Notes: generated by a model from the letters alone, not told the origin. 64,000 nucleotides of DNA from Halobacteriales archaeon QS_1_69_70 (GCA_003021005.1 PXRI01000008.1:124001-188000); one strand, 5' to 3'. Counted from the first letter of the stretch, positions 42,365 to 52,141 are shown. Program-made: numbers and translations.

Positions 42365-43572
42365 CGGTTCTCGTATTGGATGGCTCGATGCGGGCTTCTT
42401 TGGCAATGGTCAGATCGCTTGGTAGAAATGGGATTTCTGTTCACGTTGGCGAAACTCATTCTCGGTCCCTGTCATCGTTTTCAAAATACGCCAGCGGGAG
42501 TCTCACATACTCCGACCCGCAGGCAAGTAGAGAGAAATTCGTTCAAGACCTCGAGAGCATAATTGATCATCATGAGTATGAAATGATCTTCGCTTCTCGA
42601 GAAGTGACGACACTTCCGTTGTCCTACTGCAAGCAGGACCTCGAGGTGTCAACGACTATTCCGTTTCCAGGCTGGGAGACGATGGAGTTGACGGTGGATA
42701 AGGCGAAGACCTTCCAAATTGCGAACGCCGTCGGTATCCCCGCGCCGGAGACCTTCATCCTATCGGAGCCATCGGAGCTCACTTCGATCGAAGACCGCGT
42801 CGACTATCCATTGGTCGTAAAGCCCAGGTCCAAAACCACCTGGATCGACGAGCAGCCCCGAATGCTAAAAGTGACGGAGGAAAATTACGTCGATTCGTTC
42901 GAAGAACTGGAGCGAATATCAACCCGGATTTATGATTCGGTGGATGTGATGCCGCTAATTCAGGAGTATATTCCGGGCGATGGATACGGGGTGGAACTGA
43001 TTTGTGACGAGGGAAGTCCCACCGCGTTGTTCATGCATCATCGATTACGCGAATATCCGATATCGGGAGGTGCAAGCACCTATCGGGAGAGTTATTACGA
43101 CGAGAAACTCGAATCCCCGGCGGTTGAGTTGCTTGACGCGATGGAGTGGGATGGGGTCGCTATGGTCGAGTTCCGTGTCGACGAGCGAGATGGCGTACCG
43201 AAACTCATGGAGGTAAATGGGCGCTTCTGGGGGTCGCTCCCTCTCGCCATCGCGGCCGGCGTTGACTTTCCCTACCTCCTGTATCGCGCCTATCGTGGGG
43301 AATCGATTGAAGCAGGAACGTACGAACCGGGGGTAACAAGCAGGTGGTTACTCCCGGGCGATATACTCTGGTTCGCCTCGACACTACGAAACAAATCACA
43401 TCGGCTCGAGACCATCCGTGAATTCACCTCTATCCGGAATCAAAACTATGACATCCTGTCGACCACCGATCCACTACCAGCGGTCGGTGCTCTGCGAAAA
43501 ATCGTGGGGCAAGCAGTGGACGTAGTGCGGGGTAAACGAAACCTTTCCGGAGAGGTCACCGACCGTTCTTGA
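42361..43572 (+). CDS. ATP-grasp carboxylate-amine ligase-like protein
   Basis: A 403-residue protein starting at GTG 42361 within the PHP stop. It has an N-terminal Rossmann-like domain (VLVLDGSMRASLAMVRSL), YPLVVKPRSKTTW with the ATP-binding Lys, PLIQEYIPGDGYGVEL, and MVEFRVDERDG...LMEVNGRFWGSLPLA with the Mg-binding Glu and Asn. It would join a carboxylate to an amine, for example an amino acid to a uronic-acid sugar, or methylate-like amidations. This fits the uronate-making genes at the start of the operon. Confidence 0.82.
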   Translation: MTVLVLDGSMRASLAMVRSLGRNGISVHVGETHSRSLSSFSKYASGSLTYSDPQASREKFVQDLESIIDHHEYEMIFASREVTTLPLSYCKQDLEVSTTIPFPGWETMELTVDKAKTFQIANAVGIPAPETFILSEPSELTSIEDRVDYPLVVKPRSKTTWIDEQPRMLKVTEENYVDSFEELERISTRIYDSVDVMPLIQEYIPGDGYGVELICDEGSPTALFMHHRLREYPISGGASTYRESYYDEKLESPAVELLDAMEWDGVAMVEFRVDERDGVPKLMEVNGRFWGSLPLAIAAGVDFPYLLYRAYRGESIEAGTYEPGVTSRWLLPGDILWFASTLRNKSHRLETIREFTSIRNQNYDILSTTDPLPAVGALRKIVGQAVDVVRGKRNLSGEVTDRS

Positions 43573-43584
43573 TACCTGGTCCCG

Positions 43585-44793
43585 TTACAAGTATCCCAGG
43601 TCGGAGAGGTTCTCAACCGCATCATCGGATAAGGCAATCTGGTCCTGTTGTGAGTACTTCCCGTCGATAGCGTCGTCGAATAATTCCTCAGCCTCGGTAG
43701 AGGAAAACGCAGGCGAGCCGTATCGTTGCTGCTCCCGCGTAATAGCCCGGTAGGCCGCCCGATATTTGCGATTCCCTCTCGTATACTTTCCGTTGGGCAG
43801 CGCGAACGTTCGGAAGAGATAGACAAGAAGTCGGGTCGGATACGAAGACCGAACGAAACTAAAGCCGCCGCTATCGTCGTATACGGCCTCGATTTCGTAC
43901 CGACGCGTCGGAATCAGATCGGCAACGTATGCGTTGATGCGTCTGAAATAATCATTGATGCTTCTATTGTAGTATGAGGTCCCATACGATGCGAGTTCGT
44001 TTCGGAATAGGTTTCGACCTGGTAACGTCTTCCATTGCTCGTAACCCAGCGCGTCGAGAATCGTCGGGAAGAGATCGATGTGCCGCATCACTCCGTCGTT
44101 TACAGCACCTGGCTCTATTGTTGGATGAATGAAGGTGGTTGGAACCCACACCAGTTCGGGAACTGCAGGGTAATCGTGTCCGATTTGACCATACTCACCG
44201 AGCAATTCGCCGTGATCTGATGTCGCGATGACCAACGTATCTTCTTCGAGACCACGGTCACGAAGTATCTGAAGGCGGTGATCTAACCGGTCAAACCAGT
44301 GCGATATCGCGTCTTCGTAATCACGTTCCAGTTTCAACGTGTCGTGTCCGCTCCGCTCGAAATATCGACTTCCCTCCTTCGGATCTTTCAACGACGGTGG
44401 GTACGGTGCATGCCCCCCAATATCTCGGTCCAAAGCGACGAACGGTTCCTCGATGTTAGTCAACGGGAGTTGATCTTGGTCTCCAAATAACGCCTGATCG
44501 CTGCGTAGCCATTCGTGAAAATCTGAACCCATCTCGTCGTATACGGCGGTATGCTCGGGGAGATCGAAGATGCTCCAAATATCATTTAATTGTTGAAAAA
44601 ACCCAGAGATGCCGTGCGTCGTCGGGTGGTGACCCGTAAACATCGAGGCGAAGGATGTAGGGGTGTGGGTAGAGGAGGCGACGGTCTTGATATTCTTCCC
44701 TCTTTCGACCAATCTATCCTCAGTTTTGCCAAATCGAACAGCGTCCCCCACGAAGACATACACGTTCTCAACATTGAGATTCGGGAGAGGCAC
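43585..44793 (-). CDS. Sulfatase-fold (alkaline phosphatase superfamily) enzyme
   Basis: A 402-residue protein. It has NVYVFVGDAVRFG at the first metal-binding strand, SSTHTPTSFASMFTGHHP at the nucleophile loop, IATSDHGELLGEYG and IGHDYP at the later metal sites, and RHIDLFPTILDALGY at the end. The nucleophile loop has no Cys/Ser-x-Pro-x-Arg formylglycine signature. Thr is the likely nucleophile, so it may act as a phosphodiesterase or phospho-sugar transferase and not a sulfatase. It starts at GTG 44793, is convergent with the ATP-grasp gene (12-base gap) and divergent from the next gene. Confidence 0.75.
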   Translation of the reverse strand: MPLPNLNVENVYVFVGDAVRFGKTEDRLVERGKNIKTVASSTHTPTSFASMFTGHHPTTHGISGFFQQLNDIWSIFDLPEHTAVYDEMGSDFHEWLRSDQALFGDQDQLPLTNIEEPFVALDRDIGGHAPYPPSLKDPKEGSRYFERSGHDTLKLERDYEDAISHWFDRLDHRLQILRDRGLEEDTLVIATSDHGELLGEYGQIGHDYPAVPELVWVPTTFIHPTIEPGAVNDGVMRHIDLFPTILDALGYEQWKTLPGRNLFRNELASYGTSYYNRSINDYFRRINAYVADLIPTRRYEIEAVYDDSGGFSFVRSSYPTRLLVYLFRTFALPNGKYTRGNRKYRAAYRAITREQQRYGSPAFSSTEAEELFDDAIDGKYSQQDQIALSDDAVENLSDLGYL

Positions 44794-44893
44794 TATCCTC
44801 CGTTTAGGACATCGGCCACTATAAGATTGAATACTCTAACATCAAGGGACAACGAAAGATTAGTACCATCAGGGCTTACTGATTACGGTACTA

Positions 44894-45931
44894 ATGGATG
44901 TCATCGTCGGTTTGGGTCATCCAGCTCACGTTCACTTCTATCGTAATACGATCGATGAATTACAAACTCGCGGGCATAAGGTTCACGTAATTACGAAGGA
45001 ACGGCCTCTTGCAATCGATTTATTGAATGCGTATAACATTAAGCACGACGTGGCAGGTAGGGGGCGAATTCAGCACGAGAATCCGCTCAAGACCGGACTA
45101 TCGTTCTTTTCGTTCGAATGTGATGTTATCAGTACAGTTAGACAGTATAGCCCGGAAGTAGTCACGGGCATTGGGAATATACCCTTGGCTCATGCATCTT
45201 CGATCTTCGACTGTACGTCACTGATTTTTACTGATACAGAACATGCCACGTTTGCTAACAGTATTACGTTCCCGTTCTCCGATTACATTTATACGCCGAC
45301 ATGTTTTCAACTCAATATTGGGGAAAATCAGGTCCAATACCCCAGTTATCACGAACTTGCCTATCTTCACCCCGACAGATTCACCCCTGACCCAGGAGTA
45401 CTCGACAATGTCGGGATAAGTAGTGACGAGCGGTTCGTACTTTTTCGAACCGTAGCCTGGAACGCAATCCATGATGCAGGTGATTCTGGATTCGATAGTA
45501 TCATCGAAGTTGTCGAAGAAATTGAAGATCAGGGTGTCCGTGTCCTAATCACCGCCGAAGACAATTTGCCAGAATCTCTGAAAAAATATCAGATATCAAC
45601 AGACCCGCATCAAGTCCATAATCTTCAGTATTATGCGGACCTCTTTTTGGGAGAAAGTGCGACGATGGCGGCTGAAAGTGCCGTACTCGGGACCCCTTCA
45701 ATTTTTGTTTCAACAGTGACTTTAGGATACTTGGAAGAACTGGAACACGAATACGGATTAGTATCGAATTTCTCTGGAGAGCGTCGGCAAATCAATGCGA
45801 TGAATACGGCAATTTCAATTCTTCAAAATTATGACCAGGAACTCTGGGACGAAAGACGACAGAGCATGTTGGGCGACAAAATAGATACAACGGATTTCAT
45901 CGTGAATCGAATTACCCGAACTCTCGATTAA
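44894..45931 (+). CDS. DUF354 family GT-B-like glycosyltransferase
   Basis: A 345-residue protein. VIVGLGHPAHVHFYRNTI is the DUF354 N-terminal signature; VVTGIGNIPLAHASSIF, SLIFTDTEHATFAN and LFLGESATMAAESAVLGTPSI follow. The last region resembles the UDP-sugar-binding part of MurG-like GT-B enzymes. It is common in archaeal surface-polysaccharide clusters. It is followed after one base by another glycosyltransferase gene. Confidence 0.82.
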   Translation: MDVIVGLGHPAHVHFYRNTIDELQTRGHKVHVITKERPLAIDLLNAYNIKHDVAGRGRIQHENPLKTGLSFFSFECDVISTVRQYSPEVVTGIGNIPLAHASSIFDCTSLIFTDTEHATFANSITFPFSDYIYTPTCFQLNIGENQVQYPSYHELAYLHPDRFTPDPGVLDNVGISSDERFVLFRTVAWNAIHDAGDSGFDSIIEVVEEIEDQGVRVLITAEDNLPESLKKYQISTDPHQVHNLQYYADLFLGESATMAAESAVLGTPSIFVSTVTLGYLEELEHEYGLVSNFSGERRQINAMNTAISILQNYDQELWDERRQSMLGDKIDTTDFIVNRITRTLD

Positions 45932-45932
45932 G

Positions 45933-46850
45933 ATGAATGTCTTGAATCTGGTAACTACACCGAGACCGTTCTTCGAGGATCAGGTCCGAATCCTCGAGCG
46001 GAAGGGGGTTACTACCACTACACTAACCGTCCCGGGCCGCGGGTCAACCCAAGATTCGCGGTCTTTCATTGATTACGTCAAATTCTACCAACCAACAATT
46101 CGACATTCTGTGAGAGACTACGACATCATCCACGCTAATTACGGTTTGACCGGCCCATTCGCGCTAGCCCAGCCTCGACGGCCGGTTGTCCTCACACTTT
46201 GGGGATCGGATCTCGCTGGCAAGTACTCCAGAATTAGCCGCATCTGTGCGCGGTTGAGTGATGAAACTATCGTGATGAGTGAAGAAATGCGTAGTGACTT
46301 GAGGGTTGCCGCGCACGTAATCCCTCATGGGGTTGATATGGAAAAATTCCAACCAATTGATCAGAGTTCGGCAATAGATATGGTCGGTTGGAATCCCGAT
46401 TCGAGACACGTACTCTTTCCGTACGATCCTTCCAGACCTGTTAAGAACTTTCCACTAGCAAAAAGGGTCGTGGGCCAGGTACGGGAGGAAGTTAACGTAC
46501 CTGTGGAACTATCTCCCATATATGACGTCCCCCATGAGGATATACCAAACTACATGAATGCTGCTGACGCTCTTCTACTCACATCTCAACGAGAGGGCTT
46601 TCCGAACTCCGTCAAAGAAGCCATGGCCTGTAACCTCCCGATCGTATCGACAGATGTCGGTGGGCTTCGAAACCGTTTATCGGACGTTTCGAACTCTTAT
46701 GTGGCTACAACAGAACAAGAACTCATTGAACTCCTCAGTAGCGTCATAATATCTGGTCAACGATCCGATGGCCGGAACCACGTTACTGATCTAGGCTTGG
46801 ACCAGATGGCAGAAAATATACTTTCAGTTTATAGGAGGGCGTTATCGTGA
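45933..46850 (+). CDS. Family 4 glycosyltransferase
   Basis: A 305-residue GT-B enzyme. It has IIHANYGLTGPFAL in the N-terminal domain, VIPHGVDMEKFQPI in the linker, and PNYMNAADALLLTSQREGFP plus VKEAMACNLPIVSTDVGG, the E-x7-E donor-binding motif of family 4. It is slightly short for the family. It forms an operon with the DUF354 gene (one-base gap). Confidence 0.85.
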   Translation: MNVLNLVTTPRPFFEDQVRILERKGVTTTTLTVPGRGSTQDSRSFIDYVKFYQPTIRHSVRDYDIIHANYGLTGPFALAQPRRPVVLTLWGSDLAGKYSRISRICARLSDETIVMSEEMRSDLRVAAHVIPHGVDMEKFQPIDQSSAIDMVGWNPDSRHVLFPYDPSRPVKNFPLAKRVVGQVREEVNVPVELSPIYDVPHEDIPNYMNAADALLLTSQREGFPNSVKEAMACNLPIVSTDVGGLRNRLSDVSNSYVATTEQELIELLSSVIISGQRSDGRNHVTDLGLDQMAENILSVYRRALS

Positions 46851-46964
46851 GTTTTCGACCCCGTATTCAGCCAAATATTCTAAGAGCCGGGATTCGGAGA
46901 AATTTGTGCCTAGGTCCTTCAATTTTCTATATTAGCGTTATTTGGAATACATTGAAATACCCTC

Positions 46965-46982
46965 AAAGAAATTATAAATAGA
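46965..46982 (+). promoter_or_regulatory. TATA box of the GT-C-like gene
   Basis: GAAATTATAAATAG is centred about 26 bases before the ATG at 47002, giving a leaderless transcript and confirming that start. Confidence 0.55.
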
Positions 46983-47001
46983 AAAATTCCACACCATATC
47001 G

Positions 47002-48972
47002 ATGCCATTACAACTCCCGCATCATACGAAGCTTATCACCAATACTCGTATACTGGTACCGTTGTTTCTCTTAGTTTCCCTAATCGGCCTGGCAGTCGGA
47101 TTCCTCTTCCAAAACATTTACGCGAAACTCTTTCCAGCTTCATTACTGGCTGGCACACTTCTCTTTATTCTATTGCCCCGAAACCGACAAAATGTGGATT
47201 TTGACGAAACCTTTCATAAACTCTTCAAGACCATTCTTATCAGCTACGTCGTCGTCATCGGTATCACCACCCATATCTACCTTGACGCGGGTTTCCAAAG
47301 ATCTATTTATGTTTTCGCCGGAATTACTCTATTGTATGTTCTCTCGTTTCTTACTATAATATCTTGCCGAATGAGTTGTATTTCATTGGCAGTAATCATT
47401 TGCACCGGGATTTTCCAGCGTGCAACTGGATACTATGCGAGTACGTTGTACAGTGGCGTCGATATTTACAGCCACGTCGAGTTTACGTCAGGCGTAATCA
47501 CCGCGAAATCGCTTGCGGGAATAGGTCAGACGAAGTACTACTACGCGCCCGTCTACCATCTTCTTGCAGGCTGGAGTAGCCTTCTCCTCGACATCCCGCT
47601 TCGACATTCGCTATTCCTCGTCGTATCGGTGGCAGTAACCATACTTCCAACTTTGGTGGTCTATTTGATGACCACCCGGGTGCTGGATCGGACCACTGGG
47701 CTGATAGCCGCTCTGCTCTTGGTGGGTAGTGACTTTCTCGTGAACTGGGGGATCAGATCGAGTCCGACATCGCTTGGAGTCGTCTTCTCCGGATTCGCCG
47801 TTCTGGCGACATTGGACTATCTATGGGTGGACAGTCGTATGAGTCGGGCAGACCCGAGAAAACTCCTCATATTGGTTCTCTTTCTGGTTGTTTTGAACTT
47901 TCTCCACCAGTTCAGTCTATTCGTGACGGTCATACTCCTCAGTTCGGTTCTCCTCGGCATTGCTCTCTATGATTCCAATCTATCTACCGCATCATTCAAT
48001 CTGTCGATTATCACAGGATTGATATTATTTATGAATTTCACAATCACCAAATACGCCGGTCCTGGCACCGACGAGAGCTTCCACGACGTTGTGCTGCGGA
48101 ATTTCGTTTTCACGATTCTTCAAACTTCGGCCTACGCACGTCTAGACCGAGATTCGACGACTGGCGTCGTGCCGACATTTCCAAGTGACCCGGCTATTAC
48201 ACGGCTTGGAGCCGAAGGTCTATCAGTCCCACATGTTTTCGGTTCGTCGATACTCCTCACGTTCGGTATCCTGGGTGTCCTCCTGCTTGTGGACCAATCA
48301 CGTCGGACCGGACGTTCGAGGTGGGGGTTCGCGATAGGGATGGCCGCAGGAGTCTCCCTTCTTATCACGCTTATCGGCCCCGTATTCGGAATCCGAAATC
48401 TGCTCCCCTTCCGCTGGTTTGCCTTCATCTATCTTCCGCTATCGCTTCTCGCAGCACACGGGTTTTGGAGCCTTCTCAAATGGGGCGGAAGACGGACGAG
48501 GCGTCAACACCTTCTCGTAGTCGCGGGGGTCGGCATCCTCTTTTGTGCCCCGTACTTCCTGTTCATGTCGGGCAATTTCGCGGCCGCACCCGACGGCCCA
48601 CTCTTCGACGACGATACAGGAGCAGAGCGACTCAGCACGACCGACTCGGAACTGGCCCTATACTCCCACCACGCCGAATTCGGACTCGAAAACCGCACGA
48701 CGCTAGCAGATGTACGCGCCCAACCGCCTCTCGGACACGTCGGCGTAAACGCGAGAAGTCCCGTTGTCGAGTATGGAGACCCGAACACGATTTCGGAAAA
48801 TTCGTATCTCGTAAACAGAGCCTACCTGCGCTCGAAGCACGCCCAGTACCGGATAATATATGAGGGGTCCACATTCAGGGTATCAGGAGCTTTTCCAGTT
48901 CATGGAGTTCGGGATAAGCGGATAGCATTAGTTTATGATGCTGGCGAAGATGAACTATTAATTATTTCATAA
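47002..48972 (+). CDS. Multi-pass GT-C-like membrane protein (glycosyltransferase or polymerase)
   Basis: A 656-residue protein with about 12 membrane helices in its first 510 residues and a C-terminal outside domain of about 130 residues. The first large loop has YSGVDIYSHVEFTSGV, reminiscent of the acidic D-x-Y-x-H motif of GT-C glycosyltransferases and oligosaccharyltransferases. A later loop has GIRNLLPFRWFAFIYLPL. It would use a lipid-linked sugar donor outside the membrane, as a transferase or polymerase of the glycan (inference). No WWDYG motif of AglB is seen, so it is not the standard oligosaccharyltransferase. Confidence 0.72.
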   Translation: MPLQLPHHTKLITNTRILVPLFLLVSLIGLAVGFLFQNIYAKLFPASLLAGTLLFILLPRNRQNVDFDETFHKLFKTILISYVVVIGITTHIYLDAGFQRSIYVFAGITLLYVLSFLTIISCRMSCISLAVIICTGIFQRATGYYASTLYSGVDIYSHVEFTSGVITAKSLAGIGQTKYYYAPVYHLLAGWSSLLLDIPLRHSLFLVVSVAVTILPTLVVYLMTTRVLDRTTGLIAALLLVGSDFLVNWGIRSSPTSLGVVFSGFAVLATLDYLWVDSRMSRADPRKLLILVLFLVVLNFLHQFSLFVTVILLSSVLLGIALYDSNLSTASFNLSIITGLILFMNFTITKYAGPGTDESFHDVVLRNFVFTILQTSAYARLDRDSTTGVVPTFPSDPAITRLGAEGLSVPHVFGSSILLTFGILGVLLLVDQSRRTGRSRWGFAIGMAAGVSLLITLIGPVFGIRNLLPFRWFAFIYLPLSLLAAHGFWSLLKWGGRRTRRQHLLVVAGVGILFCAPYFLFMSGNFAAAPDGPLFDDDTGAERLSTTDSELALYSHHAEFGLENRTTLADVRAQPPLGHVGVNARSPVVEYGDPNTISENSYLVNRAYLRSKHAQYRIIYEGSTFRVSGAFPVHGVRDKRIALVYDAGEDELLIIS

Positions 48973-49640
48973 AAATTTTATATGTTTACGAGGAAAACTT
49001 TGCTGAAGTGGCATCCGTAGAAGTTGAACCGTTAACTAAATCCCGTCAGAAATGGTGCGCGTCCCCGAATGGCTCCTTGCGACAAGTTTGGGAGACGTTC
49101 AAAGTAACAAAATGACTAATGTGGAATCGCTTGCTGTTCTCCGCCAGTTCCGTGAATTCACCCTCAAATGAGCGTCGAATTCATTGTCGATAGTCTCAAG
49201 ACCGCAGCCTCGTGATTTCGAGCATTTCAACATGTTCGAATATTCCGTAAATGCAAAGGAGGAAAATACTGATAGACCCTATTCTTCTGGTAGGCCCTCG
49301 GAGAACTCACAAAACAAGATTTCCTTCCCGTTTGTTTTGTAAATGGGAATATCAATGGTCGGTTGCACCCGGACTGTTGTCAGGTTACTTTCGTGAATTG
49401 TTCAACTGGAGGGCACCATAATCCTGGATAGAGACTTCTTCGGAAACAGTGTATAATACCGATGGCTGGAACCGTTCGTATCCGGGTTGGTAGTCGACAG
49501 CTTTGGGGTCAGACGTTCCCTCCGGGCGACATTTAATCGAGAATGAGATCCGCATGACTGAAACCTTGTATTAGTTCAGGAATTTAGCGTTCAGACGGAT
49601 AGCAAATTATATATTGAGCCGCCAAAATTTTCAATCATTG
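48973..49640. other. Gene-free stretch, about 670 bases
   Basis: I see no coding frame with haloarchaeal bias and no repeat or RNA. AT content is moderate to high. A promoter-like CAAATTATATATTGAG (about 49603-49618) lies about 30 bases before ATG 49641. Confidence 0.45.
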
Positions 49641-50570
49641 ATGGTTGGGCGTCTGACGATCAGTATTGAGATCGAACTCGGATGGGGCGTCCACGATCGG
49701 TCGACCACCGACCACCTCTCTTCAGATGGTTCGGCCGAGCGGGAATATCTGGATCGACTTCTACAGAAAGCGGAGAAAACCGACATCCCGATCTCATTCG
49801 ACATCGTCGGCCATTTACTGCTTGAGGAGTGTGACGGTACCCACGAGGGGCCGTACGAGGATGGGTGGTTCAAATCAGATCCGGGAAGCGACGCCAGCAC
49901 TCGCCCTCTCATGTACGCGCCGGACATGGCCAGGAAAGTTTTAGACGCAGAAACCGACCACGAACTTTGTACCCACACGTTCTCGCACATCCTCTGTGGC
50001 GAGGTATCCGAAGAGGTCGTCGCCGCCGAACTGGAACACGTTCAGGACCTCCATTCGGATCTGCACGCGCCGGTTTCTTCGTTCATTCCGCCGCGCCACT
50101 CCCGGCCAGCAAACAGAACGCTTCGTCGACACGGGATAGATGTCGCCCGATACGCACGGGAAAAACGTTCTCTAACACCGCTGCACCGGCTAAAGGAACT
50201 CGTAGTCGGTCCACTTCCAAGCTGGCAGCCAGAGGTAAACGACGGAGTTCTTGAAACTTACTGTACGACGTACACGTCACTGACTGCGGGGACATTGCCG
50301 GCCGGCCAGCGACCGCCTCTGGTGGGTTACCGGGCTATCCCCACCGAAGCCAGAATACGAACACACAAGTATTATCTCGAACGGGCGACGAAGCGAGCCA
50401 TAAATCTAAATGAAACTGTGCACCTTTGGTGTCATCTGTATGATTTCAGCAATAAGTACCAGTGGCGTATCATCGAGTGGTTTCTCGAGTTCTTAAATGA
50501 TATCCCGGCCAAGGAACTAACTATCAAAACGATGGAGGATCTCAGTGAGGAATATCACTCCCGAGAATGA
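49641..50570 (+). CDS. Polysaccharide deacetylase-like protein
   Basis: A 309-residue NodB-fold protein. It has LTISIEIELGWGVHD at the start, where classical enzymes have SFDDG (here IEIELGWG), SFDIVGHLLLEEC, and HELCTHTFSHILCG with two metal-type histidines. Substitution in the first motif makes activity uncertain. The ATG at 49641 was chosen on the promoter and fold start; a TTG at 49614 is the alternative. It overlaps the formyltransferase gene by four bases, suggesting that both act on the same amino sugar: deacetylate, then formylate. Confidence 0.72.
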   Translation: MVGRLTISIEIELGWGVHDRSTTDHLSSDGSAEREYLDRLLQKAEKTDIPISFDIVGHLLLEECDGTHEGPYEDGWFKSDPGSDASTRPLMYAPDMARKVLDAETDHELCTHTFSHILCGEVSEEVVAAELEHVQDLHSDLHAPVSSFIPPRHSRPANRTLRRHGIDVARYAREKRSLTPLHRLKELVVGPLPSWQPEVNDGVLETYCTTYTSLTAGTLPAGQRPPLVGYRAIPTEARIRTHKYYLERATKRAINLNETVHLWCHLYDFSNKYQWRIIEWFLEFLNDIPAKELTIKTMEDLSEEYHSRE

Positions 50571-51367
50571 ACGACGGACTCAGTGTCTGTCTGCTGGTGG
50601 ATGGGCCGATAATTGCGAGGTGGCAGGCTGCAGCCCTCTCCGAACTGTTCGATGAGACTGATGCATTGCTTTCCATGGTTGTTTATAACGAGTACAATCC
50701 TGAACGTTCAGCCTCCGATTTATTTCGGCGGTTCATAGAACTTCGGGAGTGGAGTGTCGCCGCAGTCCTTTTCCGATTCATAACCCCGACGCCAGAACAG
50801 TTAGATCCGGTCGAACTCGGGGAAACTCTCGATCTCGATGGAGTGACGGAACAACGCGTCCACCCCGATATTATAGATGGATGGAAACAGAGGATTCCGG
50901 AATCGACGGTCGATTCTATCGCCGACAAGTCGGATATAGCAGTCCGGTTCGGTTTTGGCTTCCTCATTGGTACCGTCCTTGAGGAGTTAGAATATGGCGT
51001 GCTCAGCTACCATCACGGTGATATACGAGAGTACCGCGGACAGCCTATGGGCTTTTGGGAATTCATCCACGGTCAAATAGAGGCTGGAATCACGGTTCAA
51101 ATCCTCAGTGAGGATCTGGACGCAGGAAGCGTGGCCGCACTCAAGCGAGTGCGCATCAACGATTTCTACACGTGGCAATCGGTTCGTTCCCACCTTTACG
51201 AGGAATCCCACGATATGCTCCGGTTGGCCGTGGAGAACATCGAATCGGACGATGTCATGTCGCCGGAGTCGCTTGGAGAAATCTACACCCATCCGAAAGG
51301 TAAACCTGTAATCAAGTATGTGTTCAAGAATGGTGTCGGTATATTTCGAGAGTGGATACAAAGTTAA
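50567..51367 (+). CDS. Formyltransferase-fold enzyme, probable sugar N-formyltransferase
   Basis: A 266-residue protein of the methionyl-tRNA/sugar formyltransferase fold. DIAVRFGFGFL and YGVLSYHHGDIREYRGQPMG (about 140-160) correspond to the H-x-S/G-x-L-P-x-Y-R-G active site, and FIHGQIEAGITVQIL to the following strand. The usual catalytic Asn is replaced in SYHHGD, with two His and an Asp present. It would use 10-formyl-tetrahydrofolate. There is no tRNA-binding domain, so it is a sugar enzyme (inference). It overlaps the deacetylase-like gene. Confidence 0.75.
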   Translation: MNDGLSVCLLVDGPIIARWQAAALSELFDETDALLSMVVYNEYNPERSASDLFRRFIELREWSVAAVLFRFITPTPEQLDPVELGETLDLDGVTEQRVHPDIIDGWKQRIPESTVDSIADKSDIAVRFGFGFLIGTVLEELEYGVLSYHHGDIREYRGQPMGFWEFIHGQIEAGITVQILSEDLDAGSVAALKRVRINDFYTWQSVRSHLYEESHDMLRLAVENIESDDVMSPESLGEIYTHPKGKPVIKYVFKNGVGIFREWIQS

Positions 51368-51680
51368 AGATGCGTGTAGACGTATTTCAGTTCCAGCAGG
51401 TCAGAACCGGTGTTCGGATTAACAGTGTCGGTGGTGCAGTCGCGATCAATCCCGGCACGAGGGACTTGCCTGCTGCGATGATAATACAATATTCGATACC
51501 ACCGTCCTATACGATTGGCCGAGAAGGACAGATGAGGGCTTCAGAGTCTATGCGTCCGGCCGTACGGGTGAAACGGCCTCCGACTGCTAGACGCGATTGA
51601 GGAGTGCAAACTGGACAGAGGTGATTACTGCGGTCAGGTTATCTTCCGTCATGCTCTCTACAGTTATCGGCTCTCCGAGT
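51368..51680. other. Stretch without a supported gene
   Basis: Short frames on both strands lack support. A forward frame from 51370 (starting MRVDVFQFQQVRTG) has no recognisable relatives and ends at 51600 in a likely non-coding context. Confidence 0.35.
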
Positions 51681-51870
51681 TCACGATGTCTCTTGCAGAA
51701 GAAGGTCATTGTCGAAATTGTCGAGTCGACTGAACCAAATCCCGTCCTGTAGCAACGAAACGAACTTCGAGAAATCGAGGTATTTACGAACCAGAATCGG
51801 TGCCCCATCGGATCCCTCGGGCAGATCCAGCGAATCGTCTAAATCTGGGATTCTAGCTGTGGTCTCTACG
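51681..51870 (-). pseudogene. Fragment of a DUF2971-type protein
   Basis: On the reverse strand the frame reads DDSLDLPEGSDGAPILVRKY, then LDFSKFVSLLQDGIWFSRLD. This is the N-terminal pattern of DUF2971 proteins ('+Y.....FVSLL....L+FSR.D'). It then hits a stop, and the rest of the domain is absent. DUF2971 proteins are often found with mobile elements. Confidence 0.5.
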
Positions 51871-52116
51871 GTTTGCTCGGGTCGGGACGCGACGAAATCG
51901 CGACGGATTTTCGAACCGATCGAATCAGAGAGGAATTCACGGCCCTCTTTTCTCGTAGTCCTCTTGGAGAATCTCTCGTAGTGCGCTATCGTATTCACCT
52001 GTCGCCTCAACGACTGCATCGAGGTAATCCATATTCCCAATACTCCCGACCGTCACAAAAATAACTGGGCCCCGAGTCTCGTCTGCGATCCCCGTTTCTC
52101 TGTCCGGCTATACCAA

Positions 52117-52141
52117 TTCCTATAGAATATCATAACACCAC
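52117..52141. repeat. 25-bp dispersed repeat, copy A
   Basis: Begins TTCCTATAGA and matches 57671-57695 at 23 of 25 positions, same orientation. In both places it sits at the broken end of a gene. Confidence 0.55.

Noticed and set aside
49614-49640. TTG start at 49614 for the deacetylase-like gene
   Set aside because: The ATG at 49641 starts directly before the fold and sits at a better distance from the TATA-like element.
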